From NCBI GenBank assembly GCA_905250025.1, contig CAJNOJ010000021.1:434001-498000 (forward strand): a stretch of DNA of 64,000 nucleotides, in the 5' to 3' direction. The DNA is from Adineta ricciae. Its lineage: Eukaryota; Rotifera; Eurotatoria; Adinetida; Adinetidae. Each line of letters begins with the position of its first letter. Position 1 is the first letter of the stretch. Made by a program: the position numbers and the translations under genes. The notes below the pieces were generated by a model. The model did not search any database. It had not been told where the DNA came from and was given only the letters and a program-made list of their open reading frames with translations. Below, one piece after another: positions 23,191-34,869 of the stretch.

Positions 23191-24940
23191 TTTTGATGGT
23201 TGGAATTGATAAAACTTATCATAGACAGGAGCAGAACCGAGAGTAAATTTAGTATGCCCGGCTTCTAATTAGCTTGAAATTTCAACCAAATGAAATTGAA
23301 ATCAACGTATTACGTAGTATTTGGTTTTGCATTTGCAAGCATCGATTTGATTACTGGAACAATAGTAACGCACTACAATAAGAATAAATATGAACGACCA
23401 GAAATAATGGTATACACTGTAAAGATTTTTCTATGAGTAACCAATTAAAACTATAGCCGCGAATTTCTTTCTTTATATCTTCTCATACACAGAAGATACT
23501 CTATGTTGGTATAGAAAGAGTCCAGGTCTGGATCATAACGGGCCCGTGTCAAAAAACAAATGGGCCTGCTGTGACTCCCTAGCTAGTCGAGATGTATCTG
23601 GTACTAATGTTGGAATGGTAGTCGAAGGCAAATAGGCGAATCCATGTCCAAGATATTCTTGAAATGTTATGCTTGTTTCAGTGTATCATATCCCTTCACT
23701 TTAGTTTCCACATAATACAGTAAAGTAAAAACTGATCCTTCTTGTCATATGTATTTCGTACCGTTGTTGACAAAAGAAATAGTAACAATACAAAAAAATC
23801 AAGAGGAAATTATCATATATTTACAAAAAACGATTAAGTGAAATACAGATGAGGAGATAGACAATGTAACGAGCAAGTTTCTACCAAAACACATAAGATA
23901 TATGACAAATATTATTAATTTTCAATTGTCTATGAATTTCATAATCATCATTTCATAAGTATTGTTAATTCAGACGATGTGGAGATTTGGAACTTTCATT
24001 TCAATTATATTCTTCACAATCTTCTAACTTTCGTGTTGATTCGTCCACCTTTTCTTTTCAAAACATCTTCGATTCCTTCATGTTACTTTTTTGCTGGCAT
24101 ATTTGCCCTTTGGTCTTGTATTCTGAAACACACTATTGGCAGCTCTTTCATCTTGATTTTCCTGTAAAACATTTGAACTATTTTCACTCCTCATTGAGAA
24201 TGCAAAACGAATAACAAACAATGGAAGAAATATCTATACCTTTTCGAAACATATTTGCTTTTAATACACGACTTAAATTGTACACTGATTATATAGATGA
24301 TTTTTAAAAATTTGTGATCGTTTCGTCACTTATAACAAAGAGATGAAAATGTGTTTCACAGAAGGCTAAATTATGGGTGTAGAGCAAAAGCCACAAGTAA
24401 AGAACAATGTTAAATTAAAACATTCTGAATTTTCTTTTACTACCATAAAATACAATTAAAGAAATATCGTGATTTTATTGTCACGAATTTCTTCGTTCAC
24501 TAATCCAAGAGAAGGTGCTGATGAGAGATGAGTTTATTTCTTATCCGAATCAAGCACACCCTACTGTACAATCCTCGGTCTTTATATAGTCCTCGGAATG
24601 TACAGTATCACGCCATATGTAATCAACTGATCATCAGCTGTGAGAAAAAGATTAGTACCTGTAAAAGTACAAAGGTGAGTACCGAGCATATGGCTCGATA
24701 TGCTCCAGGTGTAGAAGCTAAGTGCAAAGAGAGTGAGTGCAAAAGTAGATGCTAACTATGAATCGTCACATTTATGAAGCGATATCTGGATTATTTCTGT
24801 CATTGCACTCTCCAGTCGAACGAATACCAGTGCAATTTTAGCATTCTATTACATTTGATTAATACACTAAATACAGCTGACAGAAAGATGATGGAGAAGA
24901 AGGCAGTATGTAAACACGACATTTATATTCTATGTATGAT

Positions 24941-25080
24941 TTATGACTGATAACAGAAGATATTACACTAGTAGGTCGTGTTAACCTAGGTAGATATGGT
25001 ATTTTATTTATCTAGGTAAAGGAAAAAATGGGGGAAAAAAATCAGCAGCAGCTATGCTTTCTCGTAATTTGAATTGAAGG
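24941..25080 (+). repeat. Dispersed repeat, copy B
   Basis: The direct-orientation partner of copy A, about 1.87 kb downstream, sharing the tgataacag, agatattaca and tagatatggtatttt blocks and a later ctttctcg block. The frame open in copy A is interrupted here by stops. Confidence 0.6.
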
Positions 25081-26093
25081 AGTTTACAATTGATTGCGTT
25101 TGATTCACAAAGGAGATTTTCAGTGGTTGGGCGCATAGTTAATTCCATGATCGTTGGAATCACAGACATAAAATATATACTGCTTTCTTTTCGCAAGCTT
25201 TTTTCGTAATTGATGCTTCTATTTGTGGAGCAGGGACTTAATATTTGTCCTTCTTCTGTCTAGGACCGGGAAAATATCGGTCATGTCGTTCTGTTCCACG
25301 CCAAGGTTATCCCGTTCTGTACTTCTCTATAATAGACACTGGGTACTCTGTGCACTTTGATTTAGTACGATTATTTACATAAAGAATAAACTTGTACATC
25401 GTTCATGAACGTTCGGCTGCTTTTGAAGGTGAGAGCGCGAGTGTCGACAACAAAAGTTACACCGTGGTCCTCTGTCACGTCGTCAAGATGGGCATTGAAA
25501 AGAAATCAAATGTGTAATAGTTGTTTGTTAGGACATAATGATCAAGACTGGCTGAAGCTACTGCTCTTGATAATTAAGAAGAATATTTTTCAACAACTTT
25601 CGTGATGGCATGTGTTTTTAAAAAAATATATCAGCACAATCCGGAGTAAGATTACATTGTAAATGCAAATGGCTTACAAGGCACTTCGTGAATCATTATG
25701 ACGTTCGCTCTTCAATATAACAACTCGTGATATTCCTCTTTCGAGTGCAGGTGCATTGAAGTACTTGCATTCGCCCAGTGTCTGTTCAGGACGAATGTTA
25801 ACAGAAAATATCTGAATCTACTACTGAATTTTATCACGATACACGACTTACCCAATCGTATTTCGTTTTGCTACGTATGCGAGAAGAAAAGAAAATATCT
25901 TTCTGCCCATTTTCTTTCTTCTTATCTTTCTGCTGTCAAAGTCTATCTCTTTCTATTATATATTACTGAATGTGCCTGTATATAATGTGAAAGATACGAT
26001 CCTTCGACAGACGAATTCCAGGAAAATACAATATCATGGGCGCTAATACTTCTTGTTTTACTGTACCTCGCCTCATTTTCTTTTCAGATAAAT

Positions 26094-26889
26094 ATGTCTT
26101 TACCAGCTTATGCAGTTGATCCAGATGCTGTTTTAAAAAATGTTCCCGAAGATGTTAAATGGAGAACAGGAATACCAAATTATGCGAGAGCGCACAATTT
26201 TTTTCAAAAACACAAAACAACAAATCACAAGGCTGGATCGTTAGAAGACATCGTGCAAAACCTTGTTAAAAATTGGGAGAAAGGTAAGCAAGTTAATCAT
26301 CAATCAACATGCTCTAGTCTGTTGAAATTTTGTTATTTTAGAAGCAAGTCACAAAACTGATCCGCGTCAATGGGACACAGTTGATCTGGACAATTATCAA
26401 TTCTCTTGTAATGGTCTTAACAAATACAATGGTCAAGAAATGTTAACAAAAGGAACGTACAATGCTTTATTGGGCGAATCGATGTATTACAGTGCATCAT
26501 CGATTTCATTTGAAGATTCACACGATGCGTTTCGGAACGCGTTAGGTGATGGTTTTGCCTGGGAACTTCTCGAAGTCTTCTCAGGTCCACCTCATGTTAC
26601 ATTTACATGGCGTCATTTTGGCACAATGACCAACGAATTTAAATGCACTGGCTTGTCAGGTATACCGTATAACGTCAAACCGAGCAATAAAATGGTTGAA
26701 ATATTTGGAATGTGCAAGGCAACAGTGAATGATCAATTGAAGATCCAAGATCTTCAAGTATTTTATGATCCCAATCAATTATTTGTTCAACTCCTTGAAA
26801 CATGTCCTCATGCTGCCTTTATTGGTATGAAACTCCCTGAATCGGCTAACACAGATCAATCATCGGCTACCACTGAAAAGTCAAATTAA
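26094..26889 (+). CDS. Plant-type 'pathogen-related' protein (SnoaL-like/NTF2-like fold), 2 exons
   Basis: About 247 residues. It matches the cereal pathogen-related protein family by its ordered motifs: EDVKWRTGIPNYARAHNFF near the N-terminus; GSLEDIVQNLVKNWEKEASHKTDPRQW across the intron; NYQFSCNGLNKYNGQEM; FAWELLEVFSGPPHVTFTWRHFG; and a C-terminal FGMCKATVNDQLKIQDLQVFYDP. The fold is an NTF2-like cone seen in SnoaL-type proteins. The biochemical role is not established in any organism I can cite. A 54-nt GT-AG intron at about 26286-26340 joins WEK to EAS. The start is the first ATG after a ttttcag tract. No signal peptide is seen, so the protein is probably cytosolic. Homologues are best known from plants, fungi and some microbes, so foreign origin is likely but unproven. 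Confidence 0.8.
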
Positions 26890-27271
26890 CTTATTCACTG
26901 ACTCTTACCTTTGCTTTCTTTTGTTTTAATAGAAGCTATTAAAATGCTTGATATAGTTAGCTTTGCCATTTCGAAGATGTCAATCTCAATTTTTCGTTTT
27001 GTATTTTCATCAATAAACAGGCGCACTAACAAGCTAACTTGAGAAAACCAGGCGGAGCACAGTGACCGTATCTAATAATAGCAGAAAACGAAAAAAAAAG
27101 CATCTCGTAAGGAAAAACAAACATACAGAACATTAGAAAGTTCATTGCAAAGAAAAAACAAACAAACAGACAATGAAATAAGTAGTGAAGAGGAAAGCCA
27201 TAGTTATCTATGATCAATCGTTCGACATTTGACTAGGAATTAAAAATGATAAGAAGGGGAGAAGAACAGAA
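26890..27271. other. Convergent 3' intergenic region
   Basis: Holds the 3' UTR of the pathogen-related-like gene with an AATAAA at 27012-27017 and the probable 3' UTR of the cramped-like gene on the other strand. No gene is seen. Confidence 0.5.
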
Positions 27272-30200
27272 TTAATTTTGTAATAATAAATTTGTCGTAT
27301 TATTTATGGCGAATAAGGCATCAGACATCGTGTTTTCAGACTAGAAACAGTCAGTGCAACATGTGATAAATAAGAAACCTTACTTACTGCACATTTGTTT
27401 TGTTCGATTGGAGTCGACTGTTCAAAGTTAGTTAACTCACCGGATGATAGATTCGACTCGAGCAGATCTGGAAAACTACCAAACGACAAATCAGACATCT
27501 AGAACAAGGTAATCAGCATGTAATTAGTCGTCTTCAAGGAAAGATAGGAATAAATTTACGTTATCTGGCCAGTCAAGACGTAATCGCGATGTGTTGCTTT
27601 GTAATGCAGCGTTGACAATAGTCGCTAAATAAAAAGCACAAGTGATAACGGAGTGGTCAATATACTGGACATACTGCTCAATGAAACGCTACTCAGATTG
27701 GAATTGTCGTTGAGAAGATCATCTAAATAAACTTCAGGGTCAGAGATCTGTATGTATAGTACATATCTTACTTGGGTTTTCACAGTCACTACGAAACGGA
27801 TTGTTGGAAGTTGTTGAAATATTCAAATTGTTAAAAGTCAAACGTTGGTTTGCGGCAGTTGCTGTCTGCTGAGCGTTGATATTCGCATCTGAGGAAACAA
27901 AATAAATCATACATAGGAATATTTCTACGGTGAAATTTAGATTTACCGAGTAACAGTTGAGTATTCGAAGGACGAGTCGATTGATCACCGTAGCGTAGTG
28001 GACGTCGCACCTATGATTAAACTTCGTCTTTTAACGAGTTCATTTCTTTCTTGAAAACTCCTACTCGTTTGTATCGATAGGATAAAAGATCATATTTATT
28101 TGCGGATGCAGCTTGTTCGGCTGCTAATGACTGAATTAATGGATCATCAATAACTCCATTATTACTACTGAATATGATAGCAGACGATTTCGACTGAGAA
28201 GGAGCCGGAGGAAGTAGTACCGCTGGTGCTGTAGAAACTGCCTCTGGTCCATTCGTCATTGGAAGTAGTAGTGTTAGTAGTGGTGGAAGTTCTGTTGTTG
28301 GAGCTGTTCCATTAGAAGACTTGGTAATCGATGGGTGTGTAGATGCAGGTACTTGAGATTGTTCCAAAGATGTTATCGTTGCTGTGACGTCGGTTGGCCA
28401 AGGAAGAGAATCGAAAATGTCCGATTGTTCGTCGATTCTCGACATTGGCGTTTGTCTACAAACGATCGATTAGAATTAACATGGGATAGATTTATATCTA
28501 CTCACTTGTGTAACTCTCCATCGGAAGTAAGATTTAGATTTTTATTGAAAGAAGTTTGCACTGTTAGTATGTCTTCATTGGAGGATTCTTGAGAAGTTGT
28601 CGCTTGTGGAATTTGTAATAAACTGCATAGATCTGTATTTGGTGAACTTGTCATTTTCGTTGATGGCCGTCTTTGATCCTTGTTACTGAGCTGATGATGT
28701 GCACAGCATGAACAGTAACATTTCGATCGTACCGTTTGTTGCTTTTTTGTATTGATCTTTTTCGCTGTTTTCATTTCTGTTTGTGCCTGTCGTTCAGCAA
28801 GTGAGGTTAAACATTGATTTGCTATTTGTATGACATAGTGAAGAAAAGCATTTGGAGAATCAGTAGTATTTGCACGGGACAAAGGGAGAAAATCGTAGAG
28901 CAGACGAAGTTCCTTCGGACGTTGAAGTAATTTTTGTAGTTCTCCAATGGTTAAATTAGAAAATAAAGAATTCGATCGAGTAATACCTTGAATCAGATCA
29001 GATAAACCAGTCGTTGGATGACTTGTGCTAGTAGATGGTGCTGACGCTGGTAGTGATGTTGCCGTATTACTATCAGGCTCGATTTCATCTTCAGAGGCAC
29101 CCTAAAAGACAAGATGACGATGATTCGTTATCTATAGAAGCTAAAAGATTGATTTTCATACTTCGTCTGTGAAATCAATCGTCTCAAGCCGCTGTTTGAA
29201 TAGACCAGCACTGGTATCCGCTTCATCTTCAACACCATCAACTAATGTAAATCCCGAACTATCATAGTTATTAGTATTGCATATAGCTCGTTTCGCCGCT
29301 GATAGCATAGCTGTTCGTGCAAGATTTGGTTTATTCGACGCTGCTGGCGGTGATATCGTTGCTGAGTCATTGCTTCCATCGGTCTCCGATACATTATTTC
29401 TTTTACGAATTCCACTCGACGAAGTATCTGTCAGTGGTTCAGACGACTGTTCCGAATCGGATCGTGAACGTGCTGATTCATTGTTGTTCACTGTAGATTC
29501 CATCGACGTCAGATACGATCCATGGGGGTATAAAACTAACTGTTCCGAAGATAACTCATCTTTGAATAACTAAACAGAAACATTTATCGTCAGTCTTTCA
29601 TCACCAACTTCGTCGATATATCGTTACTTACACACTGAGCATGATTATGTAATTGCCAATATTGAGTCAATTTATCGATTAATTCATGTAAGGTCGCTGA
29701 GCGTGACAGAAGAACTTCGACATGAGGATAACGACAGGATAAAGCAACACGCATGTATGCATTTGATGAGACAGGGCTTAATAGAATCTTCACATGTTTA
29801 GATAATGTTCGGTCTGTTTGCTTGGATGAGCCTGAAAGCGTGTCGTGTTTATTTTCGTTGAAAAGGAAAATCTTGATAATTACCAAGTGCACTAGCTGTT
29901 TTCGGTGGTTTCAATGCTTTGCCAATGATTGAGACATGCTCTCTTTGTCCTTTGACACGTAAAAAGGCACTTCCGTTTCGTATCAGCTGGTGCAAAACAG
30001 TAATCGTCGGCTTTTTATCAAAATCTAGTGCATCACATTGTGTCATTCATCGAAATTCATTCAATATAGAAGAACACTTACATTTCACTTTAGGTTTCAA
30101 ACACAGATAGGCCAAAACAGAGCGTAACTCCAAAGAATCGACATTTGCTTTTTCTTCTTCAGTAAACGTACATAATTTGGAAACTGTTCGAAATGATCGA

Positions 30201-30662
30201 TAGTAAAAACACCGTATTTGCCCGAATGTGCGTTTCTGCGCTTCAGGATTGACGTTTCGTCGTCGTGTGTTGAAAAATTGACCGAGTGCTTCGAAATTCT
30301 TGCCGTACTAAGTTTTTCAAAATAAATCAAGATCTTAAAAATACCATTCGCGTCACTTACTATTCGAAGCGCACCAAAGAATTGCTTCTGTTCTTCTAAC
30401 GACCATTTAGTTTTGTCTGGTAATTTGGGTGCGACCTCTTTGGCTTTCTTAACTTTCGGCGCGGGCAGTTGAATTTGAACAGCTAAATGAACGAATTGCC
30501 AATGATAAGAAAACAAACATTTTCGAATTTCTTACGTGGACTACGCTCACGTTTAGGTCTTTTGGTAATTTCCTTCGTCCGTGATGCAATTGAATCTTCG
30601 ACAAGATTTGTTATTGGTGGAGGTACAAGTTCGATTTTATTATCATCTGTTGTTTCACTCAT
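27272..30662 (-). CDS. Cramped-like chromatin protein with SANT/Myb domain (CRAMP1 family), about 10 exons
   Basis: A nuclear DNA/chromatin-binding protein of the family that regulates histone H1 genes and Polycomb-type silencing in animals. The start is ATG 30662 (MSETTDDNKIELVPPP). A Lys/Pro-rich stretch precedes the SANT domain, which spans two introns: TKWSLEEQKQFFGALR, then YGKNFEALGQFF, then FGQIRCFYYRSFRTVSKL. The next exons carry a conserved second region: LHQLIRNGSAFLRVKGQREH, then KILLSPVSSNAYMRVALS and HELIDKLTQYW. The C-terminal half is Ser/Thr/Pro-rich and acidic (EDEADTSAGLFKQRLETIDF) with poor conservation. The last exon, ending at a TAA at 27272-27274, is inferred from a gtaagt donor near 27390; an alternative end lies at about 27304. 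Inner junctions between 27500 and 28010 are uncertain. Confidence 0.78.
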
Positions 30663-31156
30663 GACATTGATTATCTTGAATAAACCTGAAAATTCATCGC
30701 TGATTGCAAAATATGACCTTGGGTTTAGGAGAACGAGGTAGAAGTCGACTGGGAATATGAACGATCGATAATGGCGAAAAAGAAAGAAATAGACGATCTG
30801 TCAAAATGCAATACTCTCGTTTGCTTTCTTCCTCGGCCAGTCAGAAGCGAGCGCAACCGTTCGTCTTTTTCCTTCGCGCAAGTGTGGGTGTATACACGCG
30901 CGCTTAGATCAACACTAAAACATGTACCGAATGTTACCAACAAGAGTGTTCTATGCTCGAGTATATAGACTCTGTTTGATATCATTTATTAAAATAGTTT
31001 ACATACAAAAACAAGACACATCTAGTTGCTTCGTTTTTCAACGATCATGCAAGGTAACATGGGTTACTTTGAAAAGCCGAGACTACGATTGAAACAGAAT
31101 ACGAAACTATATATATCTGACTAGAACAAGGGATCCAAAACCATAATAACCGACTG
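30663..31156. other. Intergenic, no gene seen
   Basis: Promoter of the cramped-like gene and 3' flank of the peptide-precursor gene. A ttttcag acceptor-like tract lies about 24 bp before the cramped-like ATG. Confidence 0.45.
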
Positions 31157-31595
31157 TCAACCACTGGAACAAAACAAGACAAATGAATATTTAATTACAG
31201 ATCAAAGAATGAACTTACATCACTGCAGGATCATTGTGCCGAGAATAAGGATACCGTTTGACATTTCTTGCTGCTAACATTGCCAGCAACTGTTCAATAT
31301 TGATAGGTCCTTCAACAGGCCGGAGTTCAGATGGATATTCATAAGATTTCGTACGAAGGTCTACTGTTCTATGACGATGATTTTGTTCTGAATGAAGCTG
31401 TCGGTATAATCGATCGGTCAGTTGCCAATTCATCAGTTCAATACTTTTCGTTTGACGTACGTTCGAATCACTACGCTTTGAAGTTATTCTTTTCATAAAA
31501 CCAATTCGAATTTCTTACCTCACAGAATGTTCAACCGGATAGGCAGTAGTAAATAGAATTAAAAGTGTAAAGAGAATCAATCGCTGCATGATCAT
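31157..31595 (-). CDS. Secreted peptide-hormone-like precursor (111 aa, 3 exons), possible CRF/DH44-type
   Basis: Exon 1 (31519-31595) codes a clean signal peptide, MIMQRLILFTLLILFTTAYP. A short intron leads to exon 2 (31219-31470): first an amphipathic stretch (IELMNWQLTDRLYRQLHSEQ), then EGPINIEQLLAMLAARNV, a Lys-Arg pair, and YPYSRHNDPAV. A gtaagt donor and a ttccag acceptor add a last exon coding Ile-Gly-stop, so the chain ends in Gly, the signal for C-terminal amidation. The segment from EGPINIEQLL to Ile-Gly recalls the CRF/sauvagine/DH44 pattern (P-I-S-[IL]-D, LL, Ile-amide end), but it is shorter and has an internal dibasic site. If the last intron is not removed, the protein ends PAVM. 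The secreted nature is well supported; the hormone family is an inference. Confidence 0.6.
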
Positions 31596-32265
31596 TTTCC
31601 AAAACGAACAAATGTATCTACAAATGCAAAAATGAAAGCTTCTAACGCATTTGTCAGCATATTCATATCTGTGAATATGTTGGGCGTACAGATACATTTC
31701 TTTGCTTAAGATTATTCTCTCGCTTGTTATCAAACAGCGAAAAGAACCATCCAAGTACGCTAATGAATCAGATATATAAGCTTTTTCTATCAATATGTTT
31801 ATAAGAAAATATTTGCAAGTTTTTCGCTATTGAATATTTTCAGCTTTTGTTATGTCATGCAAACGATTTCACAGCAAGAACATCGTTGCTGAAATAACGA
31901 TGAGTAATCGTATATACTATACAGAACAGGAATGTGGGTTTGGTTGAATACTTTCGTGTTCTGTTATTATTGTTACATAAAGACATTTGTTTTTCAAAGG
32001 AATCACTTTTGTTGCATTATATGAATACATTTACTTTGAGTCAATAGTGCACCATTATAATTGTTGACAATTGTAGCCGGAAGAAAAAACGAAACGAACT
32101 AATCGTTTGAGCCTCTGTTTATTTTATGCATCGGACACGAACTCATCGTTACCTTTTTGTCTTGTCCGAGAACGAATTTTCATGACGATCAATCATGATC
32201 CTATTCTCTCCTTCTCCTTCTCCATCTCTTTCATGACTGATATTCGCATTATCACGTAGTTAACA
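31596..32265. other. Divergent intergenic region, no gene seen
   Basis: Head-to-head promoter space between the peptide-precursor gene (-) and the chitinase-like gene (+). Open frames are not family-like. Confidence 0.45.
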
Positions 32266-33992
32266 ATGCTTTTTACACTAGTCTTAGTGAGTATAGTTAT
32301 TCCATTGGTAAACTGCAACTGTGACGAAGAATTCAAAATTGTTTGCTATTTTTCCTCGTGGACTGGTATTCATCCTGATGCGAAGAATTGCACTCATATT
32401 GTTTACACATTTGCGCGTATTGAAGATGATAATACTCTGACGGGTATTGAATTTTCCGAAGAATATCGAAAAGAGAACAGACATCCACTCGTTTTTTTAG
32501 GTGTATGGAACAATCCACTGAAAGATTTTAAGAACAGTAAAGATCCTCAATTGAAAATTCTAGTAGCTATTGGTGGGCAAGATTATGCCATTCGCCGGGC
32601 AAACGATATGATGTCCAAAGATGAATATCGACAAAAGTTCGTTATTTCAACAACAAAACTTTTACGAACACATGAATTCGATGGATTGGATTTAAATTTT
32701 GAGCCAAGTGAAGCACTGGGACCGCCATCAACATCAACACCACAATTAATCGAAGACAAGAAACGATTGTCAACGCTCTGTAAAGTAGAATCTAGACCCA
32801 CATTTCTGTTAGAGAACATCTTAACTCATAACATTTTCAAATAGGATCTTCAAGAAGAGTATGCCGAGGAAGCTGGTCGAACAGGACGTGCACGTTTACT
32901 ACTGACTGTAACTATTTCTGGAATCAAGAAAGAACTCGAATCGCGTTACGATTTAGCAGAGCTCGCGAAGTCAGTTAGAAGTCTACATCGGATTTTCCTC
33001 ATAGATCATTTCGTACTATAGGTGCGCTGACTGGCTCAATGTTCAAACGTATGACTATCGAGGTTCACGAGATAAAATAGCTGAGCATCATAGTCCCCTG
33101 ATGCCAGCAACACATGTAGAAGGTCGTGATAAAGATTTGAATCAGGTTTGTAAAAGTCGAGTATTGATTTTGGCTTTAGAGCAATTATGTGAGTTTATTA
33201 GGATACAAGCATCAAATATTTGATCAGTAATGGTGTTGAACCGTCAAAAATCTTGGTAGGTCTTCCAGCATTTGGAAAGAAATTTCGTCTAACCAGCGAT
33301 CTGCACGATCTCGGTAGTCCCGCCACATTTGTTGGAAGTGTGCCTTATACTGAGGTAAAATTTGTGTAGTAAAGTATCGAAAAATTGATGAAATATTATT
33401 TAGTTGTGTCGAAATATGATGTCTGGTTGGCAACGCGTATTTCTCGATGATCGTAAAGTTCCAATCATGATCAAAGGTTTGAAACGACTTCCGTTGATTA
33501 GAATGAGCCTTTCTTTCGATTTCAGGCGACGAAGTGATTGGTTACGATGATTTACAAAGTATGGAATTAAAGGTAAGAGAAAAGATTGTCGAAATGTTTG
33601 AGCGAGAAAAGTGTTGGTTTATGTAGATCAACTATGCTAAAGAACAACGTCTTGCTGGAATGTTTATTTATCCAGTGAACTTTGATGATAGCTCAGGTCA
33701 ATCGTGTAATCAAGGAAAATTTCCAATTGTTTCTCTCATTAAACGGTTAACATCGAACTATACTGTTTCATGTACACCGGCAACTACACCGCCTTTAACT
33801 ACAACAGTCGCACCAAAAAACCGTACAAAAATCATTACTCCACGATGGAAATCATCGCGTATAGACCATTTCATTCCAGGCGGAGGTCTCATCAGAGATC
33901 ATCGAAGACTACATAATGCAAGTTATTCTGTAACATCAACACATCTGACTGTATATATCTACTCAATCTTTTTATTCCTTTTTCTTCTATGA
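32266..33992 (+). CDS. GH18 chitinase-like protein, secreted and probably GPI-anchored, with altered active site; about 7 exons
   Basis: A glycoside hydrolase family 18 barrel. The signal peptide MLFTLVLVSIVIPLVNC is followed by FKIVCYFSSWTG (strand 1), CTHIVYTFARI (strand 2) and KILVAIGGQD (strand 3). The strand-4 motif reads FDGLDLNFEPSE where active chitinases have DGxDxDWE, so the second-shell Asp is Asn while the catalytic Glu is kept. Strand 8 reads AGMFIYPVNFDD where the family usually has a Trp in place of this Tyr. Later segments include ILVGLPAFGKKFRL and GYDDLQSMELK. A Thr/Pro-rich linker and a terminal hydrophobic tail (YIYSIFLFLFLL) suggest a GPI anchor. It may bind chitin or glycans as a lectin rather than cleave them. 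It ends 71 bp from the convergent RNase gene. Confidence 0.85.
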
Positions 33993-34063
33993 TTAAATCT
34001 GTTAAGGAGAAAGAAAACATGTTTCCTTCAAGATTGTTTCGTGGCAAATGAAGTTCTGCTATA

Positions 34064-34869
34064 CTATTGATAACAACTGGTATAGCGAAAGTAAAGATCA
34101 TAACAGAAGCGAACTTCAATCAGTTGACCTTGGCTATCCGTACGAACATAAATAGCAGAGGCGAACAAATCCGGTGAATTCAGTTTCAAAAATGCACTTT
34201 TGATGGATTGATATGTCGGATTTTTCATTGCTTGAATGTCCGGAATAGTCAATTGGTTATAAAGATATTCTATTTTAGTGAAATAATCCGTAGGTGTTTT
34301 AAAGTAACACGTGCCTAAAGAAAAATATTCTTTCATAGAAATGGATTGTAAGAGATTTGTCGTGTCAAACCATGCTTTTCCCATTCTGCTTGCATGAGAT
34401 CTTCGTCAGGCATAAGACAATAAAATCTTTTGATCAGTGAGATTGGAAGTTGCTGATCATTTCGACAATTTCGAGGCATGTCAAGAGGCGATTTAGGATC
34501 GAATTTCGATGGCCAAAGTCCATGAACGATTAAACCAAATTGATCAGCACGTGAACATTGAAATTCTCGATTACGTGCCGAATCCGAAAGGGTTGAACAG
34601 AAAGTGGGCGACCTGAAATGAAAGTCTCACAGCTATTTCACGGTTGCTTTTTTTTCGCTTGTTATTTACCAGGAGAGACTGAATAGGAAATAATCGGGTC
34701 GAGTGTTCGTGTTGCTCCATTCATGATCTTTCGATTGCCAATTATAATCAAAATTAGTTTTGAATTTTGGAGGCATTGGACAAGACTTTTGAGCACTCGA
34801 AACTCCATTTGTATACGAAGCACACGACACGATGACGAGAATTTTGACAAGAAAATATGTTGTCATCAT
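34064..34869 (-). CDS. Ribonuclease T2 (secreted/lysosomal), 3 exons
   Basis: An endoribonuclease of the T2 family acting in lysosomes or outside the cell. The signal peptide is MMTTYFLVKILVIVSCAS; then FDYFVL-type start RPDYFLFSLSW is joined across an intron to SPTFCSTLSDSAR. The two catalytic segments are intact: CAS I FGLIVHGLWPS (about 34520) and CAS II EWEKHGTC, which is split by an intron of about 58 nt (about 34309-34365, gtttga...tttag) between His-Gly and Thr-Cys. The downstream TPTDYFTKIEYLYNQL and IEVRFCYDL match the family. The C-terminus is short. Several Cys are placed as in other T2 enzymes. Activity is expected from the retained residues. Confidence 0.92.

Larger units (their letters stand above)
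22330..26093. other. Gene-poor region with a decayed repeat pair and coding-like relics
   Basis: About 3.8 kb with no intact gene. It holds two diverged copies of a roughly 120-bp repeat (23071-23190 and 24941-25080). It also holds short coding-like segments of higher GC content: minus strand 23533-23688, and plus strand about 25246-25381 and 25388-25526. A ctgtaca...tgtacag inverted pair flanks a short block near 24558-24610. The pattern suggests mobile-element or duplicated-gene debris, but no element end could be defined. Confidence 0.5.

Noticed and set aside
23041-23196. 51-codon open frame covering repeat copy A as a real small gene
   Set aside because: The second copy is broken by stops, and the differences between copies are mostly amino-acid changing, which does not suggest selection on a peptide.
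24540-24640. Solo LTR or transposon end suggested by ctgtaca...tgtacag and a TATATAG box
   Set aside because: The inverted match is only about 7 bp and no target duplication or second end could be found by eye.
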